The notes beneath the pieces are model-generated. The model was not told the origin of the DNA and searched no databases. It saw only the letters and a program-made list of their open reading frames with translations. Of a stretch of DNA of 46,248 nt, positions 11,581 to 23,250 are shown piece by piece (position 1 is the stretch's first letter; every line of letters begins with the position of its first letter). The position numbers were made by a program, and so were the translations under genes. The stretch spans positions 1 through 46,248 of the forward strand of contig NWUY0304920948.1 in NCBI GenBank assembly GCA_004151065.3, read 5' to 3'. This stretch comes from Larix sibirica (Eukaryota; Streptophyta; Pinopsida; Pinales; Pinaceae).

Positions 11581-11894
11581 GCGCAAAGATTAAGTATGCA
11601 AAGGTGGAGTCACTTAACTGAGCAACAAACGAGGTCAAATTCAGTAAGAAAAGGTGGCATAGGTGTAGATCCAACAGCAGATCCAGGATATGTGTCAGCT
11701 AGTCAATTTGATATGAATCTGGGCTTTTCTCTTAAGGCTAGTTTCCAATTATATCTTACCCAGCCAGCTCTTTTTAAGGAACTATTTCCGTCCCGCAAAG
11801 GCTTAAGCTCTAAAGAGTTCATAAAGGTCAAAGCAGTAACGGTTCCAGCACAAGCCCAAGCAAAGGTATGGTATTATAAGTATTCCAAGCAACA

Positions 11895-12360
11895 AAAGCA
11901 TCCCCCGAACAGTTGAACACGGGCACACGGACTTCCCATAAGCAGTCAGAACCTATTTGGGGATGGTCATGATTCGTACACGGGCTTCCATCATCAGTTG
12001 AGCACGGTTATTTGGAACGGTAATTGCAAGCGGCATCATCATTCGAACCCCGGATCATTTCCGAGAGCATTTCCAGCAGTCGAAACGGGCTATTTGGACA
12101 CGTTCATTCCAAGCAGCATATTTTCACCGGCATAATTCCTGAGAGCATTCCCAGCAGCATTATTCATACAGGGATTCCAAAAGCAGTTGGACACGGGCGG
12201 CAGTCCCAGCACACCGGCAGTCCCAGCGGCATAAGTCGCATTACAACCAGCAAAGGAAGAGAGAGAGAAGAAGTAGGCCCAGCAGCACAACCATCAAAAT
12301 AAGCACTACCAGCAGCAGCAAAGGTCCAAGCAGCAAAAGCATTCCCAGTAAAAAGGTGGA
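11895..12360 (+). repeat. Degenerate short-unit repeat cluster (inverted partner at 1.48-1.73 kb)
   Basis: Variants of CAGTTGGACACGGGC, GAGAGCATTTCCAGCAG, GAGCATTCCCAGCAGC, CATCATCAGTTGAGCACGG and GTCCCAGC recur across about 450 bp. Unit length is irregular at about 20-40 bp, so this is a decayed minisatellite rather than a clean array. Its low complexity keeps frames open on both strands (92, 66, 99 and 60 codons), and I treat these as artefacts. The minus-strand cluster at 1478-1728 shares the same words. Confidence 0.6.
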
Positions 12361-12618
12361 ATTGTTCCGAAGGTGAGTTTTTCTTTTTCCTTCCCGAAGG
12401 GCGCTTATTATACTGAACCTCAAGCGCTCCCCCTAAGGGTTTTAGGGGTGTGCCATCATTCAAAAAGAGAGTTTTTTAAGCAAGCAGGAGGTGATTTGTC
12501 TCCCTCTCACTAATTTGAGAATACCTCCTTTGAAGACCATGATTTAAAACCGTACCTAAAAAGATAGCATTGTGAACCGTTCATTGTGATCCGCCCCCCG
12601 CCTGATCATTTCGTACCG

Positions 12619-12630
12619 CACATATATGTG
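12619..12630. repeat. 12-bp perfect palindrome
   Basis: CACATATATGTG is its own reverse complement and is flanked by GTACCG on the left and TACCG on the right. No adjacent gene is seen, so no regulatory role is claimed. Confidence 0.6.
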
Positions 12631-12737
12631 TACCGTTCTTTCGTAGGACCGCATTTGTTTTGAACCGAACCGCTCCTCGCTGCATAAAAAAATGGAAGTT
12701 GAAACAAGCAGGTATTCCTTTGTGTGTTGCCCTCGGA

Positions 12738-12815
12738 GGGTTATATGGTAAGGTAACAGAGTATCGGAAGGTGACAGGCATGATGGGCAGTTTAAAGGGT
12801 TATATGGTAAGGTAA
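12738..12815 (+). repeat. Exact 19-bp direct duplication
   Basis: GGGTTATATGGTAAGGTAA occurs at 12738-12756 and again at 12797-12815, 59 bp apart, with no mismatch. Confidence 0.85.
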
Positions 12816-13009
12816 AAAAGCAAGCAATCAGAGCCCTTTAGACTCCCGAAATAGATTACTCACTCTTGGCCTGATTCACCTGATAATGGACCTGCTCTTT
12901 AAGACCGTACCATACTGGACTTTGGACCATACCTTAGTACCTGTTGATGTTGTATCCTCTACTTGGCTTTTGGTTTCCCATACCACTTATCCGGTTCATT
13001 GAAGACCTC

Positions 13010-13285
13010 ATTTCGTAGGTTGAACCAGGCCTAAGTATAGCTAATAAATGTTGTACGTGTTACTCTGGAAGCAGCCACAAAAATGTACGTATCTATCATC
13101 AAGGTTTGTATAATTAGTGAATTATCGTAGTACGGGTATCTTTGTAGCGGCAACCAAGAATGTACGCTCTTTATTCTGAGCCGGCAACCAATCTATCTCA
13201 TGTATTCTCTCACTTCGTTTGGGAACTATCACAATGTAGGGCTTCCTTTCGTAGGTTGACCCAAGCGTAAGTGGAACTAATTGAA
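13010..13285 (+). repeat. Diverged direct repeat pair, offset about 237 bp
   Basis: TTTCGTAGGTTGAACCAGGC, CTAAGTATAGCTAAT (13010-13045) matches TTTCGTAGGTTGACCCAAGC, GTAAGTGGAACTAAT (13247-13281). A second shared block, GCAGCCACAAAAATGTACG (near 13070), matches GCGGCAACCAAGAATGTACG (near 13147). The 111-codon minus frame (13122-13457) spans one copy only and has no motif. Confidence 0.65.
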
Positions 13286-13289
13286 AGCG

Positions 13290-16200
13290 CGGTAAGGTCA
13301 AATCCAGAAGTACACAAAATGAAATATAGCAGAGCATCCAAACGAAGTTGAAAAGCCTATTAAAGGTAAAGGGCGGGCTCCGCTGTTGGATCACTGCGCG
13401 GGAGAAGAAAGCTATTAACCGCCAATATAGCTTCCTAGATAAGCAAGTTCCCAGCAATAAAGCTACCCTATAGAAGGAAGTACCATTTCAATCTTTTTCT
13501 CGCAACTTTGGGAAATGATACTAGCTAAAACCTGGGCTTGGCAACTTGGATACTCGTTTAACTTACTCTCACAAGTTCTTATAAAAATAGCCAGTCTGTA
13601 CAACCAATATATAAAGTTACGATAAGCTGGTCTATCCAGGTTGGTAAAGAAAACAGATAGGTTGGTGTCTTTGATTGCCCTTGCTTGCTTTGGTGCTGGT
13701 CCTGCTTACTTTAGAAGTTATTGCTACCGCTTGAATGAAGTGGCTACCTACCCACCTTCTCGGCTGTAACTGGAAAAGCGCGCGTTAGCGACTGGAGATA
13801 GAGCTCAAGCAGAATACCTACCCTACTTCCTCAAATAGCTAGCATATGCATGGCAGGGCTAGTACCTCACAGCTGTTTCAATTATTATGTACAGTACACA
13901 TAGGTGGCACCTATAACATAGTTGAAATAGGTATAGGAGCAAACATAGTAAACCCCAAATAGGCAGAAAACGGTCAAAATAGGTTTATCTAAAAGGAGAA
14001 GGCCACCTAGGGAGAGGTTTTTAGGAGAGCCTAGTTGTTTGTAGCGTGACCAAACCAGCCTTGTAGCATGCCTTGAGCCTCCTCCCAACCAAGCAGTAGC
14101 CAATCTTTTATCATTCGTGATTTGTGGTTGTAAAATCTAAGTGATTTCCCTGCATACGGTATCTATCTGGCCCGACATATATTTATTTCCTTAAATGTTT
14201 AATGAAGAACCGGAGGGGATCCCCATTGACTAGAAATGATAATGGTTTCCTGAATCAGCACCAAGCGAACATAGTGTCTGTGCCAAACCAGAGCCAATAA
14301 AAACATATTTTGTAAAGCCATTTGATTTCATCCTTCCTATCCTAGATAAAATTCCTAAAAGAGAAAGTTCATAGAGAGTAAAATATATTTTATTGGCCCG
14401 ATGTAGGATAATTATCTGACCCCCTAAAAGGCAAAAAGTATTCGCCAATAATGTGGACTTAGGACCTAGGTACGAGGGGGAGGCTTTTTGTTAAGATCAG
14501 TTGGAAACGAACATGGTGCCTTGTCTGAATCTGTAGGCAAAAAAACCAATACCATTCCGGGCGGGCATAAAACAAGCCACCTCCTTTCCCACAACTAGGC
14601 TGTCCTAGCGTGAAAGAACCCATGCAAAATAACCCCACAAGTATTGTCCATCTGTTGGTCGAAGATCCAGCATTGTAAGTAAACCTCAATCAAATTGAGT
14701 ACCTCCTTACTGTTTGGTAGGTGGTTCTATTTCGAGGTTGTAGGGTCAAAGTGGTTCCGTCGCTTACTTAATATATAAAGTTTTTAAAAAGTGAAAATGG
14801 AGTAATAACAAATCATTTTGAGTGGGCCGGATAGGCCAGGCTGTACCCATCATAAAAGGAGATTAATCTAAAATAGATCTAAAATAGAATAGTTAATTCT
14901 AATTTGTGGTGCAGCTTAAGAATCACCCCACCCAGCAGATAAGATACTTCTAATCACTAATCAATAGCACAACCAAACATGGCTTCTTGATCCGTCTCCG
15001 TTGACCCACTGCCTAACCTGACACTACTTTGTAGGCTCCTGTTCGTTTGTTCGTCCAAATGCTTCTTATTTGGAAGGCTCCCCAGCCCCCATTGTTGAGG
15101 TCGAAACTATTAGAGCTCCCTCCTATATTTGGGTTGAACCTAGAAGGCTTCCATGGTTAGGTTAAAACAAAAAAAAGGCTTCTTCCTCCTTTGATAGGCC
15201 TTCTTTCTTTTATAGGTATAAACAAGAACTAATCCACTCCTAGTGCCCCACCACCTCAAACTTAACACACTTGGAATGGGTTATGATGATAAAAGATTTC
15301 TATTGGTGTTATGTGTTTGGATGAGATCCCTAATAGAATCCATTGTTGTTGTTCTCGCCCTGCCGCTGCTCTTCCCTAGCGGTAACGTCTATTGCTGTTT
15401 GCTCTAATCCTACACCTATTGGTCGTCCATTGCGGAGTGTTTCTTTCCAGGAGCGGAACCTCATGGGGCAAGGGTGATTGATCAATCAAACTTATCTTGC
15501 GTTAGCCATGACCCTTTATTTGTGGGCAATAGTATCTAATCATCATTACCAATGTCTTTCTCTTCCGCGCTATGCGCCAAGGTACAACGGGGAATTCATT
15601 AATAGGGCTTAGCGAATGATGTTTCTTCGTGTGCTCTTGGAAGTATTAAGTAAGATCGTTATGCAGAATATACATCCTACCTGGCTAGATAAGAGAATCT
15701 TTACTTTGTTCATTAAGCCGTTGACTAAGCTGTTAATGAAGCGGCCGGTCAATTCAGCAGCTAATTCAGTATATTGTGCATAAGCTGGCATTCGTGGCGA
15801 GTGAGCTACTGGTAAATTCACCAGTTAAAACCTGGCCTTCTAACCAACCTTTCACTTTGTATCTCATTTATATGACTTAGTAATTGGTTGGACGGGCTCG
15901 GCTGGCAGGCACTTAGGACCACCATTCGTATTTAACCTTTAGCCCTATTTATTCTTTATTTACGTGCATCCACCTTACCATACCAGACTTACTGTGGATA
16001 CCTACTTTTTGGATAGTTCACCACTTGCCTTTAGCTAATAAATATTTGTGGAAGTGAGAGGAACCATCACTATTTATATTGTTGGGGCCCGGCCAGATAA
16101 GATTAATGAATGAAGTATTGCTAGGAGATCCCCACTTGCCTGGACTGTTAGTGCTACCAACCACCTGTTCTTTTTACCACCCATAGATACTTATTTACCC

Positions 16201-16810
16201 TACCTTTGTTATATCCCTAAACACTTGTATCATGAATACTTAGGGGTAGTACTATCTAAGGTTAACAACCATCCTTCCTCTCTGCTCTCTGCCTTGGCGA
16301 ACTATAGATTCTGACCGCCTGCCTATTCGCTCTCTGACCTACCTAAGCGGGTATATATAAACATGTTGCATGCTACCTCATACCTATGGCAGGAACGACA
16401 ATAAATCTCCTTTATTTACCCCAAGCTGGGATAACTTCAGTCTACGCTAACCCCCCCACAATTAGCCTAGTGGGAGTTCGCTTTACTTCGTTGACCTAAC
16501 CTTTGTTCCCCTTTTCCCCTTCAGACTATCTTTTCACTTGCACGAAGTAAGGGATTATAAATACTTTAGCTCGAGGCGGGACAACAGATAGACAAATCAC
16601 AGCCGCCACCTGACAAGTACACGTCGCCCAAGATGGCACTTTACGCTTTCAGGAAACAATACCCATTACCCTTTCATTAATATACTTTCACTTAATAGAT
16701 ACACAATAAGGTTAACTATGTGGTGTTACCTATTAGGGACGGTTACATATAAAATTAACACAATCTTGATGTTACACAATTCAGGTTACACTACGCATTA
16801 GGTGAGTGAG
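13290..16810. other. Spacer without recognisable gene
   Basis: No supported gene or RNA. The minus frame 14459-14689 contains a PEWYWFF-like string but nothing else of cytochrome b or petD (see rejected items). Near 15060-15200 the words GGAAGGCTCC, AGAAGGCTTCC, AAAGGCTTCTT and AGGCCTTCTT recur. The rest is unstructured. Confidence 0.4.
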
Positions 16811-16814
16811 ATGA

Positions 16815-17280
16815 AGGGCATTACCAATACTTCATTCATTTGTTCAGTTGTACGTGCCCAGGAGGTGGTTATTTGTCCCCACTAGTTGCAATAAACGTGC
16901 CCTAGAAATAGTTTTACATTTGTAAACAGTTAAACGTGACTAGTTGTAAATACCCTGTAACCCAAAGTAGGTCTTCCTACTTTTTCAGTTGCAATATGTT
17001 AACAGGATGGGGAAAGACGTGCATTGTTCTTTTTCAACCATCCCCCAGAAGCAGGTGATTATAAGCGTGTTACCTTTTATCAATAACTTGTGCCCAGTTT
17101 GAAAGTCAGTAGGAAGTTAAGGACATTACCAATAGGACCTGACCAGGATGACGACGTGACCTGTTCTTATACCCCGTGCCCTGTAATGAGGTGGTGGTTA
17201 CAATGTGTGTTTTCAATTCGACGTGCACAGAAAAAGCAGGTGGCGGTTCTTAGTAAGTGGTGCGTGAACAGTTTATAAGA
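16815..17280 (+). repeat. Diverged tandem or nearby duplication cluster
   Basis: GGCATTACCAATA...TTCAGTTGTACGTGCCCAGG with AGGTGGTTATTTG (16818-16877) resembles GACATTACCAATA...TTCAATTCGACGTGCACAG with GCAGGTGGCGGTTCTTA (17122-17253). A middle partial copy has GACGTGCATTG...CAGAAGCAGGTGATTA (near 17017-17063). Spacing is irregular, so the evidence is moderate. Confidence 0.4.
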
Positions 17281-18700
17281 AACCATCCCTTTAGTAGGTA
17301 CCGATTCCCTTGTTTAGCCCCAGCTATTCAATATAAGCATTTACGTATTACCCAATTCGACCGCATCAACCATTTCTTTCAACTTTTACCCTATCACTTG
17401 CCCTGCTTTATTTTACACGATGGTCTGCATGAGGAGCTTCAATTAAGGTTACTAGATGCAGGTTATTTCTCAGGTTATGTAAAGAATTCTAATTCTTCAT
17501 GTTCCAGGTCTATGTCCAGTAGACCTCTATCTGGCAAGCAGGCCTATCAATGGTACCTACCTCATGGTGCTGCCCCTATTAGATCACCGATAAGGAGGAG
17601 AGAATGATTAATAAAACCCCAAAAAGAGTAGTTAGCTTAGCTTCTGATGAACTTGCCGCTAAGCACCAGTAAATAGTAATAGTAAAATATGTGTGAGTTG
17701 CACCTGTCCGCGCCACTCTAGGCCTTTGAGCCAGCTCCCAGGCCTTATAAAAATGCATTTATTTCTTTAATAAACTAAAACACAAATATATATGGGGGGA
17801 GAACAATACTATGAGTTATACCAATGGACAAAGAAAAGATATACAAAACAACAACTAGGAAGAGTTTATAGCAACTGGACTCCAAGCTCTCCTTGGGAGG
17901 ATCCTTTTCCTCCTTATATGCCCTCCAAATATAGTCGGTAGTGGTTACTCCTTTTTTTATATAAAAATGGTAAGAGCAAGTATAAAGCAAGTATGGCTCT
18001 CAAATATATCAAATGAAAATCCAACAACATAACCTTTATTTATCTTATTCTTATGAAATGCAACCCCATGGCTTCTTTATATATATGGATAATTAAACCC
18101 TAATCCTGAACTAGTTTCATATTAAGTTTCCCTAATTCTTAATGAAGGTCCATAAGCTTTGTAGGCAAGATGGAAGACTAAGTGATTGGCATTAATGGAA
18201 AAGGGGTTCAAAACATGTCCACATGTACCCACTACATTGCCTTAATAAGCATGCACACATTTATGAGTCATGGACTATAACTTTTTTTAGTTTACAGAGG
18301 TAATGCAGTTCTCGGGGGATTTCAACCATGGGCCATGCAGATAATAAAGGGTATACTACACAACTTTATAAATGGTCAACTGGTGGTTTTACTAGGTTAA
18401 GTGAGGTACAAGAATGTCATATGATTATATGATGGGGTGAATATGTAGGTTACACATGAAATGGTTATTTGTTCAAGTATGACTACTCAAATGGTACAGG
18501 TTCAAAAATTGAAGATGATAACAGTCCCCCCTTATGTATGAGGCCAGGAGTAGTACATATAGCTTAAATACATCGTGTGTTTCTTACCCAAGTAATGGAA
18601 TAAAAAAGGACCAGATAAGGAAGGAGAAGAGATGCCAAAAAGGGAGGACCACACATAGAGAACAAAGGAGGACTAGTTGCAAAAAAAGAAAAACAAGAGT
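17281..18700. other. Spacer; one unassigned open stretch
   Basis: A 116-codon frame on the plus strand (17257-17607) opens from a GTG and has no motif, no upstream context and no partner, so it is only noted. From about 17750 onward the DNA becomes AT-rich and looks different in texture from the spacers to the left. This would fit imported nuclear DNA, but no protein can be read. Confidence 0.35.
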
Positions 18701-18704
18701 GAGG

Positions 18705-18735
18705 CCTTGCCCTCCCTTTGGTAAAGCAAGCCTTT
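18705..18735 (+). repeat. Short dispersed repeat (CTTGCCCTCCCTT-GGT-AAGCAAG family)
   Basis: CCTTGCCCTCCCTTTGGTAA followed by AGCAAGCCTTT. Related copies are at 20660-20720 (plus, one full and one partial) and at 39008-39033 (reverse orientation). Confidence 0.65.
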
Positions 18736-20655
18736 CGTTTTAGGCATATCATTTTCAAGTCAACAAGAAGGGCATCCCCATGCTTGTGAAAAATTAGAAA
18801 AGAAAGTGCAATATGGGGGAAAAAATGATCCAAATCGAGATACATCTTTCAAATGAATATTGCATCCTGTATTAACACAGACGAAGGAATAATGGCACCT
18901 AGGGAGTGAACAATCACAGCGATAGAAGCCCTACTAAAAGGGAAGGGCCTAGTACATGGACGAATCTCACTAAATGGAAGCTCACACTGGAGGCTAAAAA
19001 GAACTGCAAAATATTTCCAACATATCCTTAGAATTTGCAACTAGGGATGGAAAACTATAACCATCGCTGGTTAGACCATGTAAGGAGCTACTTTAAGGGA
19101 AACTCCCACCTAAGGATTTTCAAAATGTTGAAAAGATCCATACATGTCTAGTGGTCTGGGACTAAAACTGGGACACTGGAAAAAGCCATGTGTTATAATC
19201 TAAATGACGTGATAATGAGCTAGCGTCGAGCATGTGAGAAACAAAAAAGTAAAGGAGCAATGATGACTCTCCTTGCTTCTGAGGTAACCCATAAATGATG
19301 TAAATGGGACCAAGGCATCTAAATCCTATAAACAAACTCATCGAGTTAATTTTTTATGTCTATAGGGGAAGGTTCAGCAAAAATAGGGGATAGGTAACCC
19401 CCTATAAACCAGCATGAGGTGTATAATATTAATGAAAAATGTAGCGAACTAACAATTTGACATAGGGAGACAAATGGCCCAATCAGTAGGAGAACAGTAT
19501 GTGTTTGTAGGTTATTATACTAACTGTAAAGAATAAACTCACAAAGCAAAAACTAAAATCTCTAATTCGCTAACCAACACAGTGGTGTGCCCATCATCTT
19601 TAGAGAATAAGATAAAAGGGAAGATACAATGTATCTAGACACATGCACAAAGTGCCCCCAACTGATAGAGTTAAACCCTAACCCTAATTAATACAGCCAA
19701 TATGCCTTCCTACATTAATAAAAGCACCAGAGTTAATGCACCCCAACTGGAGGATGACTATGGCATGTGCATGCACACTTCTCCTTGGGGTCTGTGCCCT
19801 CACTCATTTCCTCATGCAAGCACTCGAACTACCTAGGGATCCGCACCCTTCTCTAAGAATAGATCTGCATGTGTTCTAAATTGAACTTAACTGAACGTTT
19901 AATTTAAAGAGAAATTGAACTGCACATTCACTTTCTAAATCTGGAATAGCAGTGAACTAAGTTAAACTATGGTGGCAAAACTGGAACTAAACTAAGACTG
20001 GAGCATGCATTCTGAATGTTTTAATTTCGTGACAATCACACTTAAATGCAATTGAAAAATTGAACCTCTTTTACTAGATATTTACCATATATTAACCCTG
20101 TTCAATTTAAGCCTTAGGGCTGTTATTAAATAGTGTATAAAACAGCAGCGAAAGGTTTCACTTTGAAACAAAAAAATCCTATAGGCAATCAACGCAGAAA
20201 AGATACCAAAAAACCTGGATAAGTTCAGCCCTAAAGGGCAACTTCTCCCACATAAACTATATTTTCAAATAAGCTTTGAAGCAGTAAAACCGCAGGTATA
20301 GCAGCAGCAAAACCGCCCTTGGATTTCTCAATGATGATGTTAAATCACTTAAAAAATTGTCCTTTTACTTGTGTAAAATCATCAAGCACTTATATAGCTG
20401 TAAAATAAAATGCATAAATAATATGTATGGCTGAAAAGAAAATATGGAAATTGCACAAGTTTTGCACCGCTGAAAACTTAATTAATATGCTCAAGATAAA
20501 GTACATGTACATACCATAGCCTTCTCTCAATGCCAGTGCAAGTCCACTAGCTATCCAAAACCCTAGCTCAACCAAGGGGCTCCAACATGCAAGAATTACT
20601 CCAACAAGTCCTCTAGGGCAAGACCTCCTATTTTCTTATTCATTCTCCACCAAAA
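18736..20655. other. AT-rich spacer, possibly imported
   Basis: No gene, RNA or element protein could be read on either strand. Local words such as TTGAACT/GTTAAACT recur around 19870-19990. The texture differs from the GC-richer repeat patches nearby. Confidence 0.35.
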
Positions 20656-20659
20656 ATAC

Positions 20660-20720
20660 CCTTGCCCTCCCTTGCCCTCCCTTCGGTCAAGCAAGTATAC
20701 CTTTGGTCAAGCAAGCCTTT
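20660..20720 (+). repeat. Short dispersed repeat, one and a half copies
   Basis: CTTGCCCTCCCTTCGGTCAA, GCAAG is followed at once by a partial second copy CCTTTGGTCAAGCAAGCCTT. CTTGCCCTCC is itself duplicated at the left edge. Confidence 0.7.
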
Positions 20721-21058
20721 CCAAGGTTTTTATAAAAAAAAATTAGAATCTCAAACCTCCAAGGGATAAACTCTAACCCCAGACCTCCAATATATTCCAA
20801 GAATACAAAGAAACTTTAGTAACACCGGGAGAAAGAGATCAAGTACAAGTGAAGACCAAGAGAGAGAGAATGTGAGTACAAAGATATTAAATATCCAACG
20901 TCTCCTCCAAAAAAGTAAACCCTAGTCACAAGAGCAAACTCCAAACCAATAAATCCTCTTTCCCTTCCATAGCTTATCCTAGGGTTTCCTTGTGAACTCA
21001 TTTTTAAGCCTTTTACACACTCCGCCATTGGGCACATGCTCTTCGTATTTATTTAGGC

Positions 21059-21925
21059 CAGTTCAGGGTGGGTTCTCCTCGTCTTCGGGTGGAGACGGAT
21101 CACCAGACGAACCAATCAGACAGGATCTGCCAGGTATGCCACCTTCGAGAGGTTGAGGCTGAGGAGCACTTTCTTTTTTGTTGTCCTGTTTACTACAAGA
21201 TCCGAGGGCGGTTCCATTGTATTTTTAGGGGGGCTTCTTATCAGGGAGCTTCAAACTCTGACTAGTTTATTCAGGTATCCCGATCAGCGATGTCTGGCCT
21301 TAAACTTGCAGGAAGCCCTCTGGCTTCGCTCTATTGTCCTCCAGACACCTTCACGGGTGGTACCAGCCTCCACTAAGCGGATTACTTCCTTTTTTTTGCT
21401 CCCATATTATAGGGGTACCAAGATACAAACGGATGACGGTACTACTTTCGACTCCAGACCTGTTCGGACGCGGAGGACCACCTCCACTTCCGCCAAACCT
21501 CAGCGGCATGGCCAGGATCGGCCCCATACCAGTAGACGGTTTCATCCAGGTCACAGCGGCAGGCCCCCCACTCTAGGCAACGGCTGATTACCCGGTCTAG
21601 CTCCTCTTCTAGCTCTTCCTATATACAGAGTTATATTCTGAGATTCCTCCATTCGACCTCGGATGTAAGGAGAGGTGGTTCCAGCATACCACGAAAGACT
21701 TACATCTTTTGTATCACGGATCCTAGCTCCATTTTATTTGTACATCTCTCTCTTGGATCGGCTCTCCATCTTTGGAGTTAGCCTTTTTTTATTTGGGTTA
21801 GAGTCATACTTTTAGTTCTGCATTTCACTTTTATAGGAGCCGCCTTAGTGCTCCCACTTATTGACACAATGTTACCAAACAGTCCCATTGACCTATTTGT
21901 GGTCATTTGTTGGACATTAATAAAA
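21059..21925 (+). pseudogene. LINE (non-LTR retrotransposon) 3' end, zf-RVT region and 3' UTR
   Basis: From 21059 a frame reads FRVGSPRLRVETD and then a zinc-finger-like block CQVCHLREVEAEEHFLFCCP (Cys codons at 21128 and 21137, His at 21167, Cys codons at 21179 and 21182). This matches the C-terminal zf-RVT domain of plant LINE ORF2 proteins. After a frameshift near 21230 the reading continues in another frame with LFRYPDQRCLALNLQEALWL, then becomes non-homologous low-complexity sequence to about 21590. Downstream about 340 bp without a frame resembles a LINE 3' UTR and ends in ATTAATAAAA plus a pentamer tail. The element is 5'-truncated, as LINE insertions usually are. It converges on a minus-strand LINE piece immediately to the right. 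Confidence 0.85.
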
Positions 21926-21945
21926 TTATCTTATCTTATCTTATC
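21926..21945 (+). repeat. LINE tail, (TTATC)x4
   Basis: Four exact TTATC units follow AATAAAA. LINE families often end in a short A-rich or simple-repeat tail, and the position directly after the 3' UTR supports that reading here. It also marks the true right end of the plus-strand LINE. Confidence 0.8.
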
Positions 21946-21947
21946 TT

Positions 21948-22545
21948 GTGATCTCAACAGGGAGCCGAATCCCTTGGCGAGCCAGGGTTGCAAGGCCTTA
22001 TGCACATTGAAATGAGGCCTGCCAAACAAGACCCCTAGTGTGCTGTTGTGATCTCAATCTATTCCCCCCGGAAGTCAAATTTGAAGTTGGAGAAAGCACT
22101 CTTCGATGCGTTGAAGATAATAACCTTGGTTTTACCCAGGTCGATTGCCAACTGCTGAAGGTCACAAAAGCTAGCCAAGGGATCAACTTGTCTCTGTAGG
22201 TCCTCAGGCGAGGAGGCCAGTAGGATCCAGTCATTTATAAATAGGAGCATACAGATCAACACATGATGCCAGAGGTTATCGCCCCTGTCTTGGATATGCT
22301 CTCGGAGGAAAGATTCCAACTTGTCAATGTAGATCCCAAAGAGGGTCGGCGAGAAGGGGCACCCCTGCTTAACTCCTATAGTACTCTGAATGAAGTTAGA
22401 GAGGCTGTGTGCCGTATAGAGACTACCAAGCACTGAGTCATATAGTTTCATGATGGCAGCTAGGAGGGTCTCCAAAATGCAAATGTCATGAAGCCTAGAG
22501 AGCCTTTCTTGGTATCGTGTTTAACGCTCTACAAAGCAACAAGGC
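21948..22545 (-). pseudogene. LINE reverse transcriptase remnant
   Basis: On the minus strand the frame from 22475 gives the central RT of a LINE: LLAAIMKLYDSVLG, then GVKQGCPFSPTLFGIYIDKL, LLFINDWILLASSPEDLQ, and KTKVIIFNASKS. Upstream in other frames to about 22545, ALNTIPR and ERLSRLHDI extend the domain. After FDFRGE a stop and a frameshift occur, and the next frame continues GVLFGRPHFNVHKALQPWLA to about 21950, which is also RT C-terminal. The YxDD catalytic motif is replaced by F-I-N-D (codons 22230-22241). The copy is truncated at both ends and stops within a few bases of the tail of the oppositely oriented LINE. Confidence 0.9.
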
Positions 22546-22611
22546 TTTATAAGCTTAGAAAGAATGACGAAAGCCATGATAAGCTTAGGAGGAAAGCTAT
22601 AGTGAAATACT

Positions 22612-23250
22612 CCTATCTATTTTGGGGGTTTGAATCCAAATGAGTTGATTAACTGGATTGGGGATATGTAGCAATACTTTATACAGGAATCAGGTTGACG
22701 ACTCCAAGTGAGTTAAGTTTGCATGCACAAGATTGAGAGGACATGCATCAAGATGGTGGGAAGACCTGCAGCTAGACAGACAAAAAAGAGGAAAGGGCAA
22801 AGTAAAGACGTGGGACAAGCTGGTTGCTAAATTGCGAGGGAAGTACATGACTTAATATTATTGTTTTAATAAACGTAGAAGGTTCGAAAGATCAAAAATA
22901 TGTATAATGAGTATACTTTATTTTGTAGAGTAGTCATTAGAGCTGGTTTGGTAAAGGAGAATTAATAGAAGGCTATTATATTTGTGAAGGGCCTTTATTT
23001 GTATATAAAAAAAGCAAGCATGATGGAGATGCATGCATTCCATGAGTGAGGCTTACAGCTTAGCCTTAATGGTGGAAAGTGGTTAAGAAGACAACATAAT
23101 GTGAAGGAGAAGGGCGTTGAAGGTGAAGAGTAGGTATGTAAAAGACAAGATGATAAGAGTAGCAGGCTTTAAATAAATTCAGCGAGAGAAGAAAGGTCCC
23201 TATATTTATGTGGAGGAAGCAAAATATGAACTTCCTTGGTACGATCACTC
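22612..23250 (+). pseudogene. Ty3/gypsy gag remnant
   Basis: Frames in succession read GGLNPNELINWIGDM, then (after a shift) RLRGHASRWWEDLQLDRQKR and GKVKTWDKLVAKLRGKYMT (22741-22852). These are the hallmark of the retrotransposon gag domain of plant Ty3/gypsy elements: the WW followed by a W-x(n)-L-K/R-x-KF/Y block. Further on, VIRAGLVK-like and MSEAYSLALMVE strings (to about 23080) fit the C-terminal gag region, then basic residues to about 23250. Stops and frameshifts are frequent. No CCHC knuckle or protease is readable downstream. Its neighbour on the left is the minus-strand LINE piece, about 70 bp away. Confidence 0.85.

Noticed and set aside
11575-11916. 113-codon plus-strand frame
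   Set aside because: No family motif. It starts in one repeat and ends in another, and the residues follow repeat composition.
14459-14689. Minus-strand frame with a PEWYWFF string, resembling cytochrome b or petD (PEWYF)
   Set aside because: Only the four-residue PEWY matches; no flanking cytochrome b or petD residues can be aligned in any frame.
17257-17607. 116-codon plus-strand frame from a GTG
   Set aside because: No motif or homologous copy in the window; length alone is expected by chance in 46 kb.
21153-21587. Longest open frame in the window (144 codons) as a gene
   Set aside because: It is a shifted continuation of the LINE zf-RVT region plus low-complexity tail sequence.
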